Source: Roseibacillus sp. (GTDB lineage Bacteria; Verrucomicrobiota; Verrucomicrobiia; Verrucomicrobiales; Akkermansiaceae). Taken from it: a stretch of 40,475 nucleotides of DNA. Made by a program: the position numbers and the translations under genes. Positions 1 to 8,778 of the stretch are shown here, piece by piece. Position 1 is the stretch's first letter; the number at the start of each line of letters is the position of its first letter. Location: positions 15,661-56,135 of the forward strand of contig JAKVCR010000049.1 of the NCBI GenBank assembly GCA_022448985.1, in the 5' to 3' direction. Below the pieces are notes generated by a model. It saw only the letters and a list, made by a program, of their open reading frames with translations, had not been told where the DNA came from and ran no database searches.

Positions 1-107
1 CCTCCTTGGCCCAGTCGGCCTACCTTAAGGCGTCGTAGATAAAATAGGGCCCGAGAAACTGGCCGTGAGGATTGTGAGCACCCCGGTCTCGCGATTTCTG
101 ATCCACT
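1..107. other. Non-coding flank at window edge
   Basis: Short stretch downstream of the minus-strand DUF1501 gene. I see no convincing gene, terminator or RNA here; the one open frame across it is antisense or out of frame to the neighbouring gene. Confidence 0.5.
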
Positions 108-1496
108 TCAGGAGAGGACACCCTTCACGAGGTGGCCGTGCACATTCGTCAAGCGCCGCTGAATCCCATTGTGATAGAAGGTGAGATTCTCGTGATTGAG
201 TCCCAAGAGATGAAGAACGGTGGCGTGGAAATCGTGCCACGTCACCGGGTTCTCCACCACCTTCCAACCGATTTCATCCGTTTGGCCATAGGAAAAGCCG
301 GGCTTCAGGCCAGCACCAGCCATCCACGCGGAAAACCCGTAGCGGTTGTGATCGCGGCCCGTTCCCACTTTGCCCTCGGCCTGGCTGAAGGGCGTGCGGC
401 CAAACTCGGTGGTGAAGAGGACAAGAGTATCCTCAAGCATCCCGCGTTGCTTGAGATCGCGCACAAGGGCGGCTACCGGTTTGTCGATGGCGCGGGCGTT
501 GTTGCCATGGTTTTCGACGATCTTGTCGTGGGCGTCCCAATGAATGAGGCTCCCGGCGTAGAGTTGCACGAAGCGTACGCCACGCTCTAACAGGCGGCGG
601 GCAAGGATGCAGCGGCGGGCGAACTCTTCGGTTTCCTTCTCGTGGAGCCCGTAAGGCTCGGTCACCGACTTGGGCTCGTCCTCGAGCTTTGATACTTCGG
701 GGACCGATAGCTGCATACGCGCGGCCAACTCGTAGCTGCGGATTCGGTCTGTAAGGATTGCTTCGTCGCCGACACGCTCCTGGTGTTTGGCATTCACGGC
801 TCGCAGAAATTCTCGCACTTTAACGTCAGAGCTGGGCGTGACGCTGGCGGGCGGATAAAGATCCCGGACAGGTTTGTCGCCAGCTTTGAATTCAACTCCT
901 TGGAACTGCGCGGGGAGGAAGGCGCTGGACCAGTTGTCGGCTCCCCCCGAGGGGCGTCCTTTTTGATCGGGAAGAACGACGTAGGTGGGCAGGGAATCCG
1001 ATTCGTTGCCAAGACCGTAGGACACCCAGCTTCCAAGCGAAGGGTATCCGTTAAATTCGAAGCCCGTGTTGACGAAAAAGCATGCTGGGGTGTGATTAGC
1101 AGAATTGGTGACAAGAGACCGAATGACCGTCATCTCATCGGCAATGGAAGCGAGATGCGGGAACAGCTCGGCGATATCCAGCCCGCTCTGCCCGCGTTTC
1201 TTGAACTCCCAATCGGCCTTGCGCAGCAGACCTACTTTCCCAAAGAAAATGTCCGGCTTGTGGTCCGAAGAGAACGGTTGGCCGTGGCGTTTGGTGAGTT
1301 CGGGTTTGGGGTCGAAGGAGTCGAGGTGGCTCAATCCTCCCGGCAACGAGATCTGTACTACCCGTCGCGCGCGAGGAGGGAGCTCGGGAGCGCTCCGCGC
1401 TTGCAGCAGGCTGAGAGCGGCGGTGGCTCCAATCCCATGGGCTCCCCAGTCGAAAAAACGACGACGACTGATCATTGATGATGATTCGGAATTCAT
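108..1496 (-). CDS. DUF1501 family secreted protein (Tat signal), copy 1
   Basis: A 462-residue member of the DUF1501 family, distantly sulfatase/alkaline-phosphatase-like proteins abundant in Planctomycetes and Verrucomicrobia; no activity is firmly assigned. The ATG at 1496 is preferred over an upstream in-frame start because it opens directly onto a twin-arginine signal (SRRRFFDWGAHG) and lies 10 nt after the stop of the DUF1553 gene. Family landmarks: SLPGGLSHLDSFDPK after the signal, then TEFGRTPFSQ, GTGRDHNRYGFSAW and a terminal RRLTNVHGHLVKGVLS typical of these proteins. It is almost certainly co-transcribed with the preceding DUF1553 gene, and such pairs are thought to work together outside the cytoplasm. 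Family assignment is sure; function is not. Confidence 0.9.
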   Translation of the reverse strand: MNSESSSMISRRRFFDWGAHGIGATAALSLLQARSAPELPPRARRVVQISLPGGLSHLDSFDPKPELTKRHGQPFSSDHKPDIFFGKVGLLRKADWEFKKRGQSGLDIAELFPHLASIADEMTVIRSLVTNSANHTPACFFVNTGFEFNGYPSLGSWVSYGLGNESDSLPTYVVLPDQKGRPSGGADNWSSAFLPAQFQGVEFKAGDKPVRDLYPPASVTPSSDVKVREFLRAVNAKHQERVGDEAILTDRIRSYELAARMQLSVPEVSKLEDEPKSVTEPYGLHEKETEEFARRCILARRLLERGVRFVQLYAGSLIHWDAHDKIVENHGNNARAIDKPVAALVRDLKQRGMLEDTLVLFTTEFGRTPFSQAEGKVGTGRDHNRYGFSAWMAGAGLKPGFSYGQTDEIGWKVVENPVTWHDFHATVLHLLGLNHENLTFYHNGIQRRLTNVHGHLVKGVLS

Positions 1497-1506
1497 GGCG
1501 AGAGGA

Positions 1507-4218
1507 CTACTCAATAAAGACCCATTCGTTACTGTTCCACAGGGCACGGCAAAGCGCGACGAGGCCCTGTGTGTTGCGTAGTCTGCGAGAGAGTTGCACC
1601 TCCTCGGCGTCGGGAGCACGGCAAAGCGCGAGTTCCCAGGCCCGACGAATCTGCGCATCGGGATCGTGGCCGACCTCCTCCTCGATCCGGATCGCGAAGT
1701 GCCCGGCCATGCGGATCAGGAACGCATTGTTCATCAGGCTAAGGGCTTGCAGAGGAGTGGTAGTGACACTCCGCGTGGGGGCTGCTGCCGAGGGATCGGG
1801 GCAGTCGAAGTTGTCGAGAAGGGCGCTGCGGTCGCCACGTGGATTCACGCGGTATATGGTACGGCGATTGAAGGCATTGTCCTCTTTGTCGATCGGAAAG
1901 TAGAAGGCCGTACCCTCCTCCTTCATTTCCCAGTCCTTGAATCCTTGGCCACCGAGCTTTAGGTCGAGTTTTCCGGCCACGCTCAGGATCGAATCGCGCA
2001 GGACTTCTGCTTCGACGCGCCGTGGCGAGTTGCGCCAGAGCCAACGGTTGTCTGAATCCTGCTCGAATGCGTTCGCCCGTTTTCGCGATGCCTGTCGGTA
2101 GGTCGCCGAGAGGAGGATCTTACGGTGAAGGTCCTTAATTCGGAAGCCCCCTTCGCGGAACTGTAGGGAGAGCCACTCCAACAGTCCCGGGTGGCTGGGT
2201 TGTCCGCCATTGAATCCAAGGTCACTTGGAGTGGGGACGAATCCACGGCCAAAGTGATAGTGCCAGACACGGTTAACCATGACGCGCGAGAGAAGGGGGT
2301 TGTTCGGTGAGGAGATCCAATCGGCGAGTTTGATTCTGCGTTCACGATCGGAGGCATTCTTTGCGAGTGCAAAATCAGGGCTGGCGCCCGGGACCGCATG
2401 AATCCCTCCCGGGGGCACCTCTGCTCCGTAGTCCTTCACGCTTCCGCGGACGTGTACCCGCATGACACCTGGTTGGCGGGGATCGACAGTGTAAATCTTA
2501 CGTTTCTGTCCATCGGCGGCTTTCTTCCGTTGCTCCTGGGCGGTCTCAATTTCTTTCCTGAGGGCATCTCGGTGTTCTTTCTCCTTTGGATCCAAGTAAG
2601 CAACTAATTGCTCTTCGGAGACGTATTCAGTTTCCACCCCTGCGAGAGCGGCTACTTCGGCGGCTGAGAGGACGCGATCGAAAAGGTGAACTTCGAGAAG
2701 TTGGCCGGAGAGGAATCTATTGTCTCCGGGTGGCTCGTGCCGAAGCCCAAAGAGAAGGTAGGATTCTCTCGCTTTGAAGGAGTGCAGTTCCTTCTGGTAA
2801 GGTTTTCCGTAAACCTGCCCATTTCGGTATCCGGTGATCGTTCCATCCCCGGCGTAGGTGAGGGCGAGTTGGACAGGTTTGGTGTGGGCAAGATTCTCCT
2901 CTGGTGCCTGGAAAGATTCTGTCCGTTTGAAATTGTTGCTTCCGGCCAGCCAGCGCCTTGGCTCCTGCTCGCCGAAGACGAGGGAATCAAAGGCATCAGT
3001 GTCTGCGATAGTTACCACGCCCCCACCGCGTTGGTCGAGGTTGGACAGGACAACCGTAGCCACTAGCGATTTTGTTCGCAGTTCTTTGGAAAGAGGGCCT
3101 GTTTTGACGAACGATTTTCCGTCGAGGTAGAGCGCTCCTCCTTCAAGGCGAGGAGTTCCAGATGGAGCACCCTGGAGCGAGCCCGACGCGTCGGTGTAGT
3201 TCTTGTCGAAGGTCCAGGTGCGGAGAGCCGTTGGAAGTGTCTTGGGCTTGCCCGTGGGCCGTTGCGTTTTTCGCCACTGGAGGACCGCTTCGCGAGTCGC
3301 TCGATCGATGCTATGCAGGGACTCTTGCAGCTTCTTGATTTGCTGATCCAAGACCGCGAGCTCCTTTGCACGGTCTTCTACCAACACGTCGCGGTTACCG
3401 TGGCTGACTCCGTCGATGGCGGAAATGAACTGGTAATACTCGGTCGTGGAAATGGGGTCATACTTGTGATCGTGGCAACGGGCACAATTGATCGTCAGGC
3501 CCAGAAAGGTTTGCCCGATCGCTCCCGCGATTTCTTCCAGTTCGTCCTGACGAGCCAGCCTTTTCATCTCCTCGCTCGATCCGACCACCGTATTATGGAC
3601 TCCGGCCACGAGGAAGCCAGCCGCTGCTGAGCCCTCTGCACCTGGATGCGTGAGGTCGCCGGCGATTTGTTTTTGCGCGAACTCGTCGTAGGGCATATCA
3701 GCGTTGAACGCGTTGATCGCCCAATCCCGATACGGCCAGGCGTGATTGCGAGGCCTATTGCGTTCGAAACCGTCACTCTCACCGAATCGCACGACGTCCA
3801 GCCAATGTCGGGCCCAGCGTTCGCCGTAGTGTGGTGAAGCGAGCAATTCGTCGACAAGTTCTGCATATGCGGTGTCGGAGGGATTTTTCTCGTAGGCCCT
3901 TACGGTCTCGGGCGTAGGAGGTAGTCCCACGAGATCAACATATAGCCGTCGGATCAATGCGCGGGCAGAGGCGGGAGGTGAAGGATGAAGATCTTTTGCG
4001 ACAAGTTTTTTGAGAATGAAGTGATCGATTTCGTTGCGAGCCCACCCGCTGTTCGGAATCTCCTCAATATGTGGAACGGTGATCGAATCCCTGAGTGGTT
4101 GCAGTGACCACCAGCTTTCATCGGCCCTCTCGCTTTCCTCGCCGAGGCATGGTGCAGCAACCAAGATCCCCATCACACCGGTGGCCATCAGGAAAAATTG
4201 TCGGCATTTCAGCGCCAT
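1507..4218 (-). CDS. DUF1549/DUF1553 secreted protein with LamG-like insert
   Basis: Planctomycete-type secreted protein. In order it has a signal peptide (ALKCRQFFLMATGVMGILVAA), DUF1549 (about residues 45-245, with RLYVDLVGLPPTPETV and GERWARHWLDVVRF, ending at CARCHDHKYDP, a CxxCH motif), a charged helical linker, a LamG/concanavalin-like beta sandwich (about 2643-3228: WTFDKNYTDASG, LEGGALYLDG, LFDRVLSAAEV), and DUF1553 (LADWISSPNNPLLSRVMVNRVWH to TTTPLQALSLMNNAF). Unlike its relative near 31.4 kb it has no N-terminal cytochrome-like domain. Starts at 4278 (non-preferred) and 4248 are possible; 4218 gives the cleanest signal peptide. It probably forms an operon with the DUF1501 gene 10 nt downstream. 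The LamG insert suggests glycan or surface binding; the reaction is unknown. Confidence 0.88.
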   Translation of the reverse strand: MALKCRQFFLMATGVMGILVAAPCLGEESERADESWWSLQPLRDSITVPHIEEIPNSGWARNEIDHFILKKLVAKDLHPSPPASARALIRRLYVDLVGLPPTPETVRAYEKNPSDTAYAELVDELLASPHYGERWARHWLDVVRFGESDGFERNRPRNHAWPYRDWAINAFNADMPYDEFAQKQIAGDLTHPGAEGSAAAGFLVAGVHNTVVGSSEEMKRLARQDELEEIAGAIGQTFLGLTINCARCHDHKYDPISTTEYYQFISAIDGVSHGNRDVLVEDRAKELAVLDQQIKKLQESLHSIDRATREAVLQWRKTQRPTGKPKTLPTALRTWTFDKNYTDASGSLQGAPSGTPRLEGGALYLDGKSFVKTGPLSKELRTKSLVATVVLSNLDQRGGGVVTIADTDAFDSLVFGEQEPRRWLAGSNNFKRTESFQAPEENLAHTKPVQLALTYAGDGTITGYRNGQVYGKPYQKELHSFKARESYLLFGLRHEPPGDNRFLSGQLLEVHLFDRVLSAAEVAALAGVETEYVSEEQLVAYLDPKEKEHRDALRKEIETAQEQRKKAADGQKRKIYTVDPRQPGVMRVHVRGSVKDYGAEVPPGGIHAVPGASPDFALAKNASDRERRIKLADWISSPNNPLLSRVMVNRVWHYHFGRGFVPTPSDLGFNGGQPSHPGLLEWLSLQFREGGFRIKDLHRKILLSATYRQASRKRANAFEQDSDNRWLWRNSPRRVEAEVLRDSILSVAGKLDLKLGGQGFKDWEMKEEGTAFYFPIDKEDNAFNRRTIYRVNPRGDRSALLDNFDCPDPSAAAPTRSVTTTPLQALSLMNNAFLIRMAGHFAIRIEEEVGHDPDAQIRRAWELALCRAPDAEEVQLSRRLRNTQGLVALCRALWNSNEWVFIE

Positions 4219-4437
4219 CGGGGAGTGGATTGGCTGGGATTCATGCATAAGATTATGTTCAGCCCCAGCACCCGTCACGAAGAGCTTTTCTGTTCGAGCT
4301 GATTGCTAGGGGGGTCATTGGCCCTCATCTGATTATCAGACAAGGAGCCCCGCGAAGAGAAACCGCAAATCCAGCAAGTTTTCACCAACTTTCAAATATT
4401 TAAGCATATGAAGTCAATGAATTGGGAGTGGGGCAAA

Positions 4438-4456
4438 CCGGTTCCTAGGGAACCGG
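4438..4456 (-). terminator. Perfect hairpin spanning the stop codon of the HEAT/TPR gene
   Basis: CCGGTTCC and GGAACCGG form an 8-bp perfect stem with a 3-nt loop. The TAG stop of the minus-strand gene (4445-4447) lies across the loop and stem edge. Read on the minus strand, the stem is followed by TTTGCCCC, a weak T-run, so an intrinsic terminator is plausible but not certain. Confidence 0.45.
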
Positions 4457-7198
4457 GAACTCCCCGGACTGGAAGCGGTCATACTGCTCCCGCAGGCCCA
4501 CCCCGGCGTCGGAACTGGACCCCCCGTGGAAGCTTTCCTGCACCGCCTTCCGCGACCACTCGACAGCCTTCTCCCGGTCCCGCCGGGCAAACCACACTTC
4601 CGCCATTGTATCCAGGTAGGCCGCCTGCCGTGGTCTCATCTCCAGGGCCGTCGTGATCTTCTCGTGGGCGTCGGCAAGTTCCCGGCAGGACCGGGAGGCC
4701 ATCCACGCTGCGCTGTTGTAGGTATTGTGAGCCCGTGGATACGCCTTGATCGATTCCTGGAAGCGCTGGTAGACAATCTTGAAATTGCGATCGTGCTCTT
4801 CGATCACACCGGCTTCCCGCAGGAGCGGGAAATAGTCATCCGCCAGGATTCCATCGCCGTTCAGGATTTCAAACGTGCTTCGGAAAAGCTTCATCGCTTC
4901 CTCTTCGTTTCCCTCCTGGTGCAGGGCAAGGGCGCGATAAAGATCGGCAATAAAACGCTTACGGATGAAACTGACCGGATTAATGAAGGTGGAGCGTCCC
5001 TTGAGATACTGCATCGCATCAACTTCTGCGAAGGCCGCAGCAACCCGCCACTGCTTGTGATGCCGAGCATGCTTGGCGTAGTAGGAGGCCGCGGTCTGCC
5101 AGTACCAGTCGCCTGGGCCCCCGGTCATGACCAGCTTTCTCCAGAAGCCTTCAGCCTCCTTCAGGGCTCCACTGCGCTCCACATCGATGGCAAGTCGCAA
5201 CAGACGGATGGGTTCATCGAGCGAGAAGGTCTCCACCGTCCTAAACGGACCTGCAGCTTCCTCGCCCCGGTCCGCTCTGATCAATGCACCTCCATAGGCC
5301 GCCAGGTAACGCAAATTGGTAGGCTCTCTCTCAAGAATCGCCTCCAGGGAATCGATCGCCTTCCCCCAGTTCGAGACGTAACCGTAGTAACCCGCCAGCT
5401 TCTTGCCCCACTTCTCATCAACGTTCAACTTTACGAGTTCTTCAAGGAGCTTCAGGGAATGCCTTGCATCATCCCGTGATTCCGCGGCCTCCAGGAGATC
5501 GGCGAGAGTCTCAGTCCGGGCTTCCTGTTTCCCGGCCTCCTGTTCCAGCGCCTCGAAAAACGCCTGGAGTTTGCCTTCCTCCATATGCACATCACCGTAG
5601 AGGGCTCCAAGCAGGACGATTCGCCTGGCCTTGTCCTTTTCCAGGGCCTCCAGCAGTTGCCAGAGGCGGGGAGCAGAATCCCCCTCTCCAAAGAGATGCG
5701 CCACGATCCGAAGATCGTCGCGCTCCTTTGAATCCGGGGTCAGTTTCCCTGCCGCAATGAAGAACGCCAGTTCATGGAGGCTGCCTCCGAGATCCTGGAG
5801 ACGCCCGATGAATTCCAGCCAGTTGGAATGGCCTTCGCCCGAGGCAATTTCGGAAAGCTGATCCATGATCCTTCTTCCCTCCTCGCCCTCGCCCCTCGTA
5901 TGAAGGAAGGCCGCAATGGTGAGCACTTCGTAGCGCTCCTTCTCCGAATCCGCCCAGTCCTTCCGTAAGACCTCATAGCGCTTTTCAAGCCACTGAGCCT
6001 TTTCCTCAGCAGTCCCAACGTACCCGAACACCTCCACCGCCTTCTGCGGTTGCTCGACAGTCTCGTAATAAGTGAAGGCCGCATCCTTGTTCGATCGGAA
6101 TACAAGAGGAAGCCCCTCCTTGAGATTGCCATTCAAAAGCAGGGAGAGCATCGCCTCACGTCGCTCGTCGCCCCCTCCCGCCGCCTCCTCTGCCATCTGC
6201 CTCATCAGGCGATTGGCCTCCTCGTGATTCAACTGCCACCTTTTCAGGACGGTCTCAGCATGAGCCCGCACGATGGCGGTCTCATTGGGGCGATTCATAT
6301 GCCACTGGAGATAGGGACCCGGATCACCCTCAAAAAGCGCCATCACGGCCACGATGTCTGAGCGCCCCATTTTTTCAGCCAGCTGGCGCGCTTCCACATA
6401 CTCACCCTTTGAACGAAGCAGGGCCAGGTGACGGCCTGCAAATTCGCGAGTAGCCTCCGTAACCCTGCCGTCCGCCCGGTAACCTACAGCCTGGGACACC
6501 ACGCTCATTTCGCGCTCCAATTTGTCCTGCACCCGAAGGAGACAGGCAAGGCGTCGGTTGTTCTGGTCACTTGCCGGAGCCAGGCGCAACACCGCTTCCG
6601 CCTTTCCTACATTTCCTTCGACAAGCTCTCTATTAGCGAGAGGCAGGACAGCCTTCTCGACCAGTTCTGCACATTTTCCGCGGGCCTCCTCGTCTTCTTC
6701 AAATCGGTAGATCCGCAGCATTTGCACGTAGGCCTCAGCATCCAGGAGTTCCTGGAAAACCGCCTTTTTGGCAGCCGCTCCCGAACGGAAATAGCGCTGG
6801 ACGAGATCCACCACCTTGGGCGGCGTGTCAGGAGTGATCCCCGTGAGGATTCGCCGAAGAAGGACCCGCGAGCGATAGGCTACTTCCGGATCGTCAGTTT
6901 TCAGTCCTTCCCTGATCGCCACGATTCCAACTTCCCCCAACGCCCACAACCCCTTTGTAGCCTCCTCCCTTACCCGGTAGGACTCGTCCCCCAGAAGGAG
7001 AACCAGTTTACGAGCCTGGAGAAGCTTCTCGTGTTCAGGATCCGGGGCTGGTTCCGCAGCGGCTTCTGGCTCTGACTCAGTCGCGACCTCTTCCGCTGAA
7101 CCTGTGGGCGGAGGTTCAACTTCGTCCTGAGCTGATACCAGGAGCCCTAACCCGAGCACTAGCATGCCAGGGAGGGAGATGAATCGCTTTAAAACCAT
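4445..7198 (-). CDS. Large secreted HEAT/TPR-repeat protein
   Basis: A 917-residue exported repeat protein. The ATG at 7198 is preferred to one at 7270 because it begins a clean signal peptide (VLKRFISLPGMLVLGLGLLVSAQ) followed by an acidic, proline-rich spacer. Residues about 50-120 look like HEAT repeats (LLGDESYRVREEATKGLWALG, then a similar unit). The remainder is alpha-helical with TPR-like units, clearest near the C-terminus (NTYNSAAWMAS, REKAVEWSRKAVQESFHG). No catalytic motif is visible. A periplasmic scaffold or a factor sensing envelope proteins is likely, but this is inferred from architecture alone. It lies downstream of mnmE on the same strand, separated by 240 bp that may hold a tiny ORF. 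Its stop codon is enclosed in a perfect hairpin. Confidence 0.8.
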   Translation of the reverse strand: MVLKRFISLPGMLVLGLGLLVSAQDEVEPPPTGSAEEVATESEPEAAAEPAPDPEHEKLLQARKLVLLLGDESYRVREEATKGLWALGEVGIVAIREGLKTDDPEVAYRSRVLLRRILTGITPDTPPKVVDLVQRYFRSGAAAKKAVFQELLDAEAYVQMLRIYRFEEDEEARGKCAELVEKAVLPLANRELVEGNVGKAEAVLRLAPASDQNNRRLACLLRVQDKLEREMSVVSQAVGYRADGRVTEATREFAGRHLALLRSKGEYVEARQLAEKMGRSDIVAVMALFEGDPGPYLQWHMNRPNETAIVRAHAETVLKRWQLNHEEANRLMRQMAEEAAGGGDERREAMLSLLLNGNLKEGLPLVFRSNKDAAFTYYETVEQPQKAVEVFGYVGTAEEKAQWLEKRYEVLRKDWADSEKERYEVLTIAAFLHTRGEGEEGRRIMDQLSEIASGEGHSNWLEFIGRLQDLGGSLHELAFFIAAGKLTPDSKERDDLRIVAHLFGEGDSAPRLWQLLEALEKDKARRIVLLGALYGDVHMEEGKLQAFFEALEQEAGKQEARTETLADLLEAAESRDDARHSLKLLEELVKLNVDEKWGKKLAGYYGYVSNWGKAIDSLEAILEREPTNLRYLAAYGGALIRADRGEEAAGPFRTVETFSLDEPIRLLRLAIDVERSGALKEAEGFWRKLVMTGGPGDWYWQTAASYYAKHARHHKQWRVAAAFAEVDAMQYLKGRSTFINPVSFIRKRFIADLYRALALHQEGNEEEAMKLFRSTFEILNGDGILADDYFPLLREAGVIEEHDRNFKIVYQRFQESIKAYPRAHNTYNSAAWMASRSCRELADAHEKITTALEMRPRQAAYLDTMAEVWFARRDREKAVEWSRKAVQESFHGGSSSDAGVGLREQYDRFQSGEFPVP

Positions 7199-7212
7199 TA
7201 GGTGCCTGCGCT

Positions 7213-7431
7213 TTACCAAGCCACAACATACGGATTCTTCAAGTCTCTCCTCGTAGAATTGCCGGGACAAAAACAGTCAGGATTCATCACCACCCTCCTC
7301 TCCCATCGCCCCTCAGCAAGAACGCTGCCCCCGGACCATCTCTCCGGAAAGAGCGGCAGACAGGCTACAAAAAAGGCCCACAATCCAGCCTGGCCCGGTG
7401 AAACCTGAAGCATGATCGATTTCGCCCCCAT
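7213..7431 (-). CDS. Possible small hypothetical ORF (72 aa)
   Basis: An open frame that fits between mnmE and the HEAT/TPR gene. Its ATG is 6 nt after the mnmE stop, with AGGGA just upstream, and its stop is 14 nt before the next start. It encodes one short hydrophobic stretch (LWAFFVACLPLFP) and a basic middle. I recognise no family. It could be a chance frame in an intergenic region. Confidence 0.25.
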   Translation of the reverse strand: MGAKSIMLQVSPGQAGLWAFFVACLPLFPERWSGGSVLAEGRWERRVVMNPDCFCPGNSTRRDLKNPYVVAW

Positions 7432-7437
7432 AAATCC

Positions 7438-8778
7438 CTACTTGCCGATGCAGAAGCGCCCGAAGATCTCACCAAGCAATTCTTCCGTTTCCACCTTGCC
7501 CGCTACTTCGCCAATGGCATCCAGGGCAATCCTCAAGTCAACGGCCGCAAATTCCGGACCTTCGCGTCTACTTAACTGACCAAGGGCCTCCGAGAGCGCC
7601 TTCTCCGCTCTCCGCAGGCAATCCTGGTGGCGGGCATTAACAGCCACTGCCTCCTGGCCCCACCCTGAAACTCCAAAAGCAAGCTCCTCCCCGATCGCTT
7701 CGGTGAGGGCCTTCATGCCGGTTCCCTCCCGGCAGGAAATCGCCACCCCTCCCGATTCTCTCTCCCAGTCGGCATGCTTTCCCAGGTCCGTCTTGTTTAG
7801 CACAAGGAGATGATGGGTATTCTCACGCGTTTCCAGTGACAGGGTCGTCCCCTTTCCCTGGCTGCCATCGACGACCTCAAGGATCAAATCAGCCTCCGCA
7901 AGGTTCCGCCTCGTCCTCTCGAGCCCGAACTCCTCGATTTCATCCACCGACTCCCGCATCCCCGCAGTATCAATCAAACGCACCGGAATACCTCCCAGGT
8001 TCACCACTTCCTCAACGGTATCCCGGGTCGTTCCCGCAAGGTCGCTGACGATCGCGCGCTCGTAGCCAAGCAACACGTTCAAAAGGCTGGATTTTCCAAC
8101 ATTGGGTTCCCCATAAATCACGGTGCGCGCTCCCTCGCGCAAAATTCGTCCATGTTCTGCGGTCGCGAGCAGGTCGTTGATGATCGCCCTCGCTTCCTCC
8201 ACCCGCGCCCTGAAGCCCTTCCCGGATCCCGCATCGATATCCTCTTCGGGGAAATCGATATAGGCCTCCACTTCAGCGACGACCTGGAGAAGATTCGCCC
8301 TCAAAGACTCAGTCTGCGCCCCAATCCGCCCCCCAAGCTGATGCTGTGCAGCTCTGAGGGAGAGTTCAGTCTGGGCCGAAATGATGTCCATCACAGCTTC
8401 CGCCTGGGTGAGGTCCATTTTGCCGTTCAAAAAGGCACGTTGCGTGAATTCTCCGGCTTCTGCACTTCTTGCTCCACATTCCAGCATGCGCTCCAGCAAC
8501 CGCTGAGTGACCAAGACACCCCCGTGACAACTGATTTCTACCACATCCTCGCCGGTATAACTCCGGGGTCCTCGGAAGCTGGTGACCAGAACCTCGTCAA
8601 GCACTGCATTTTCCTCGGAGCGGACCTTCGCCCTATGGGCATGGCGCTCCTCCAAATCCTCCGGGTCACACCCCAGGGCCTGCCCCGCCACCTTCAGGGC
8701 CCCGCTGCCTGACATCCGCAGCAAGGCAATAGCGCCCTGTCCAAACGGAGTAGCAACAGCGACGATGGTCTCATTCAC
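7438..8778 (-). CDS. mnmE: tRNA modification GTPase MnmE (TrmE)
   Basis: MnmE works with MnmG to install the (carboxymethyl)aminomethyl group at U34 of certain tRNAs. The start is GTG at 8778, giving (V/M)NETIVAVATPFGQGAIALL, the family's usual N-terminus; it overlaps the upstream stop by 8 nt, implying translational coupling. The 446-residue product has the formyl-THF-binding N-terminal domain (GEDVVEISCHGG), a G domain with GEPNVGKS (about 223-230), AGTTRDT, DTAG (270-273) and NKTD (328-331), and the C-terminal FCIGK motif with the catalytic cysteine. Length and all motifs are normal. An in-frame ATG at 8838 would add 20 non-conserved basic residues and is less likely. Confidence 0.97.
   Translation of the reverse strand: MNETIVAVATPFGQGAIALLRMSGSGALKVAGQALGCDPEDLEERHAHRAKVRSEENAVLDEVLVTSFRGPRSYTGEDVVEISCHGGVLVTQRLLERMLECGARSAEAGEFTQRAFLNGKMDLTQAEAVMDIISAQTELSLRAAQHQLGGRIGAQTESLRANLLQVVAEVEAYIDFPEEDIDAGSGKGFRARVEEARAIINDLLATAEHGRILREGARTVIYGEPNVGKSSLLNVLLGYERAIVSDLAGTTRDTVEEVVNLGGIPVRLIDTAGMRESVDEIEEFGLERTRRNLAEADLILEVVDGSQGKGTTLSLETRENTHHLLVLNKTDLGKHADWERESGGVAISCREGTGMKALTEAIGEELAFGVSGWGQEAVAVNARHQDCLRRAEKALSEALGQLSRREGPEFAAVDLRIALDAIGEVAGKVETEELLGEIFGRFCIGK

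Noticed and set aside
783-1478. Plus-strand ORF of 231 codons
   Set aside because: Antisense to the DUF1501 gene, which has clear family motifs; no recognisable protein on the plus strand.
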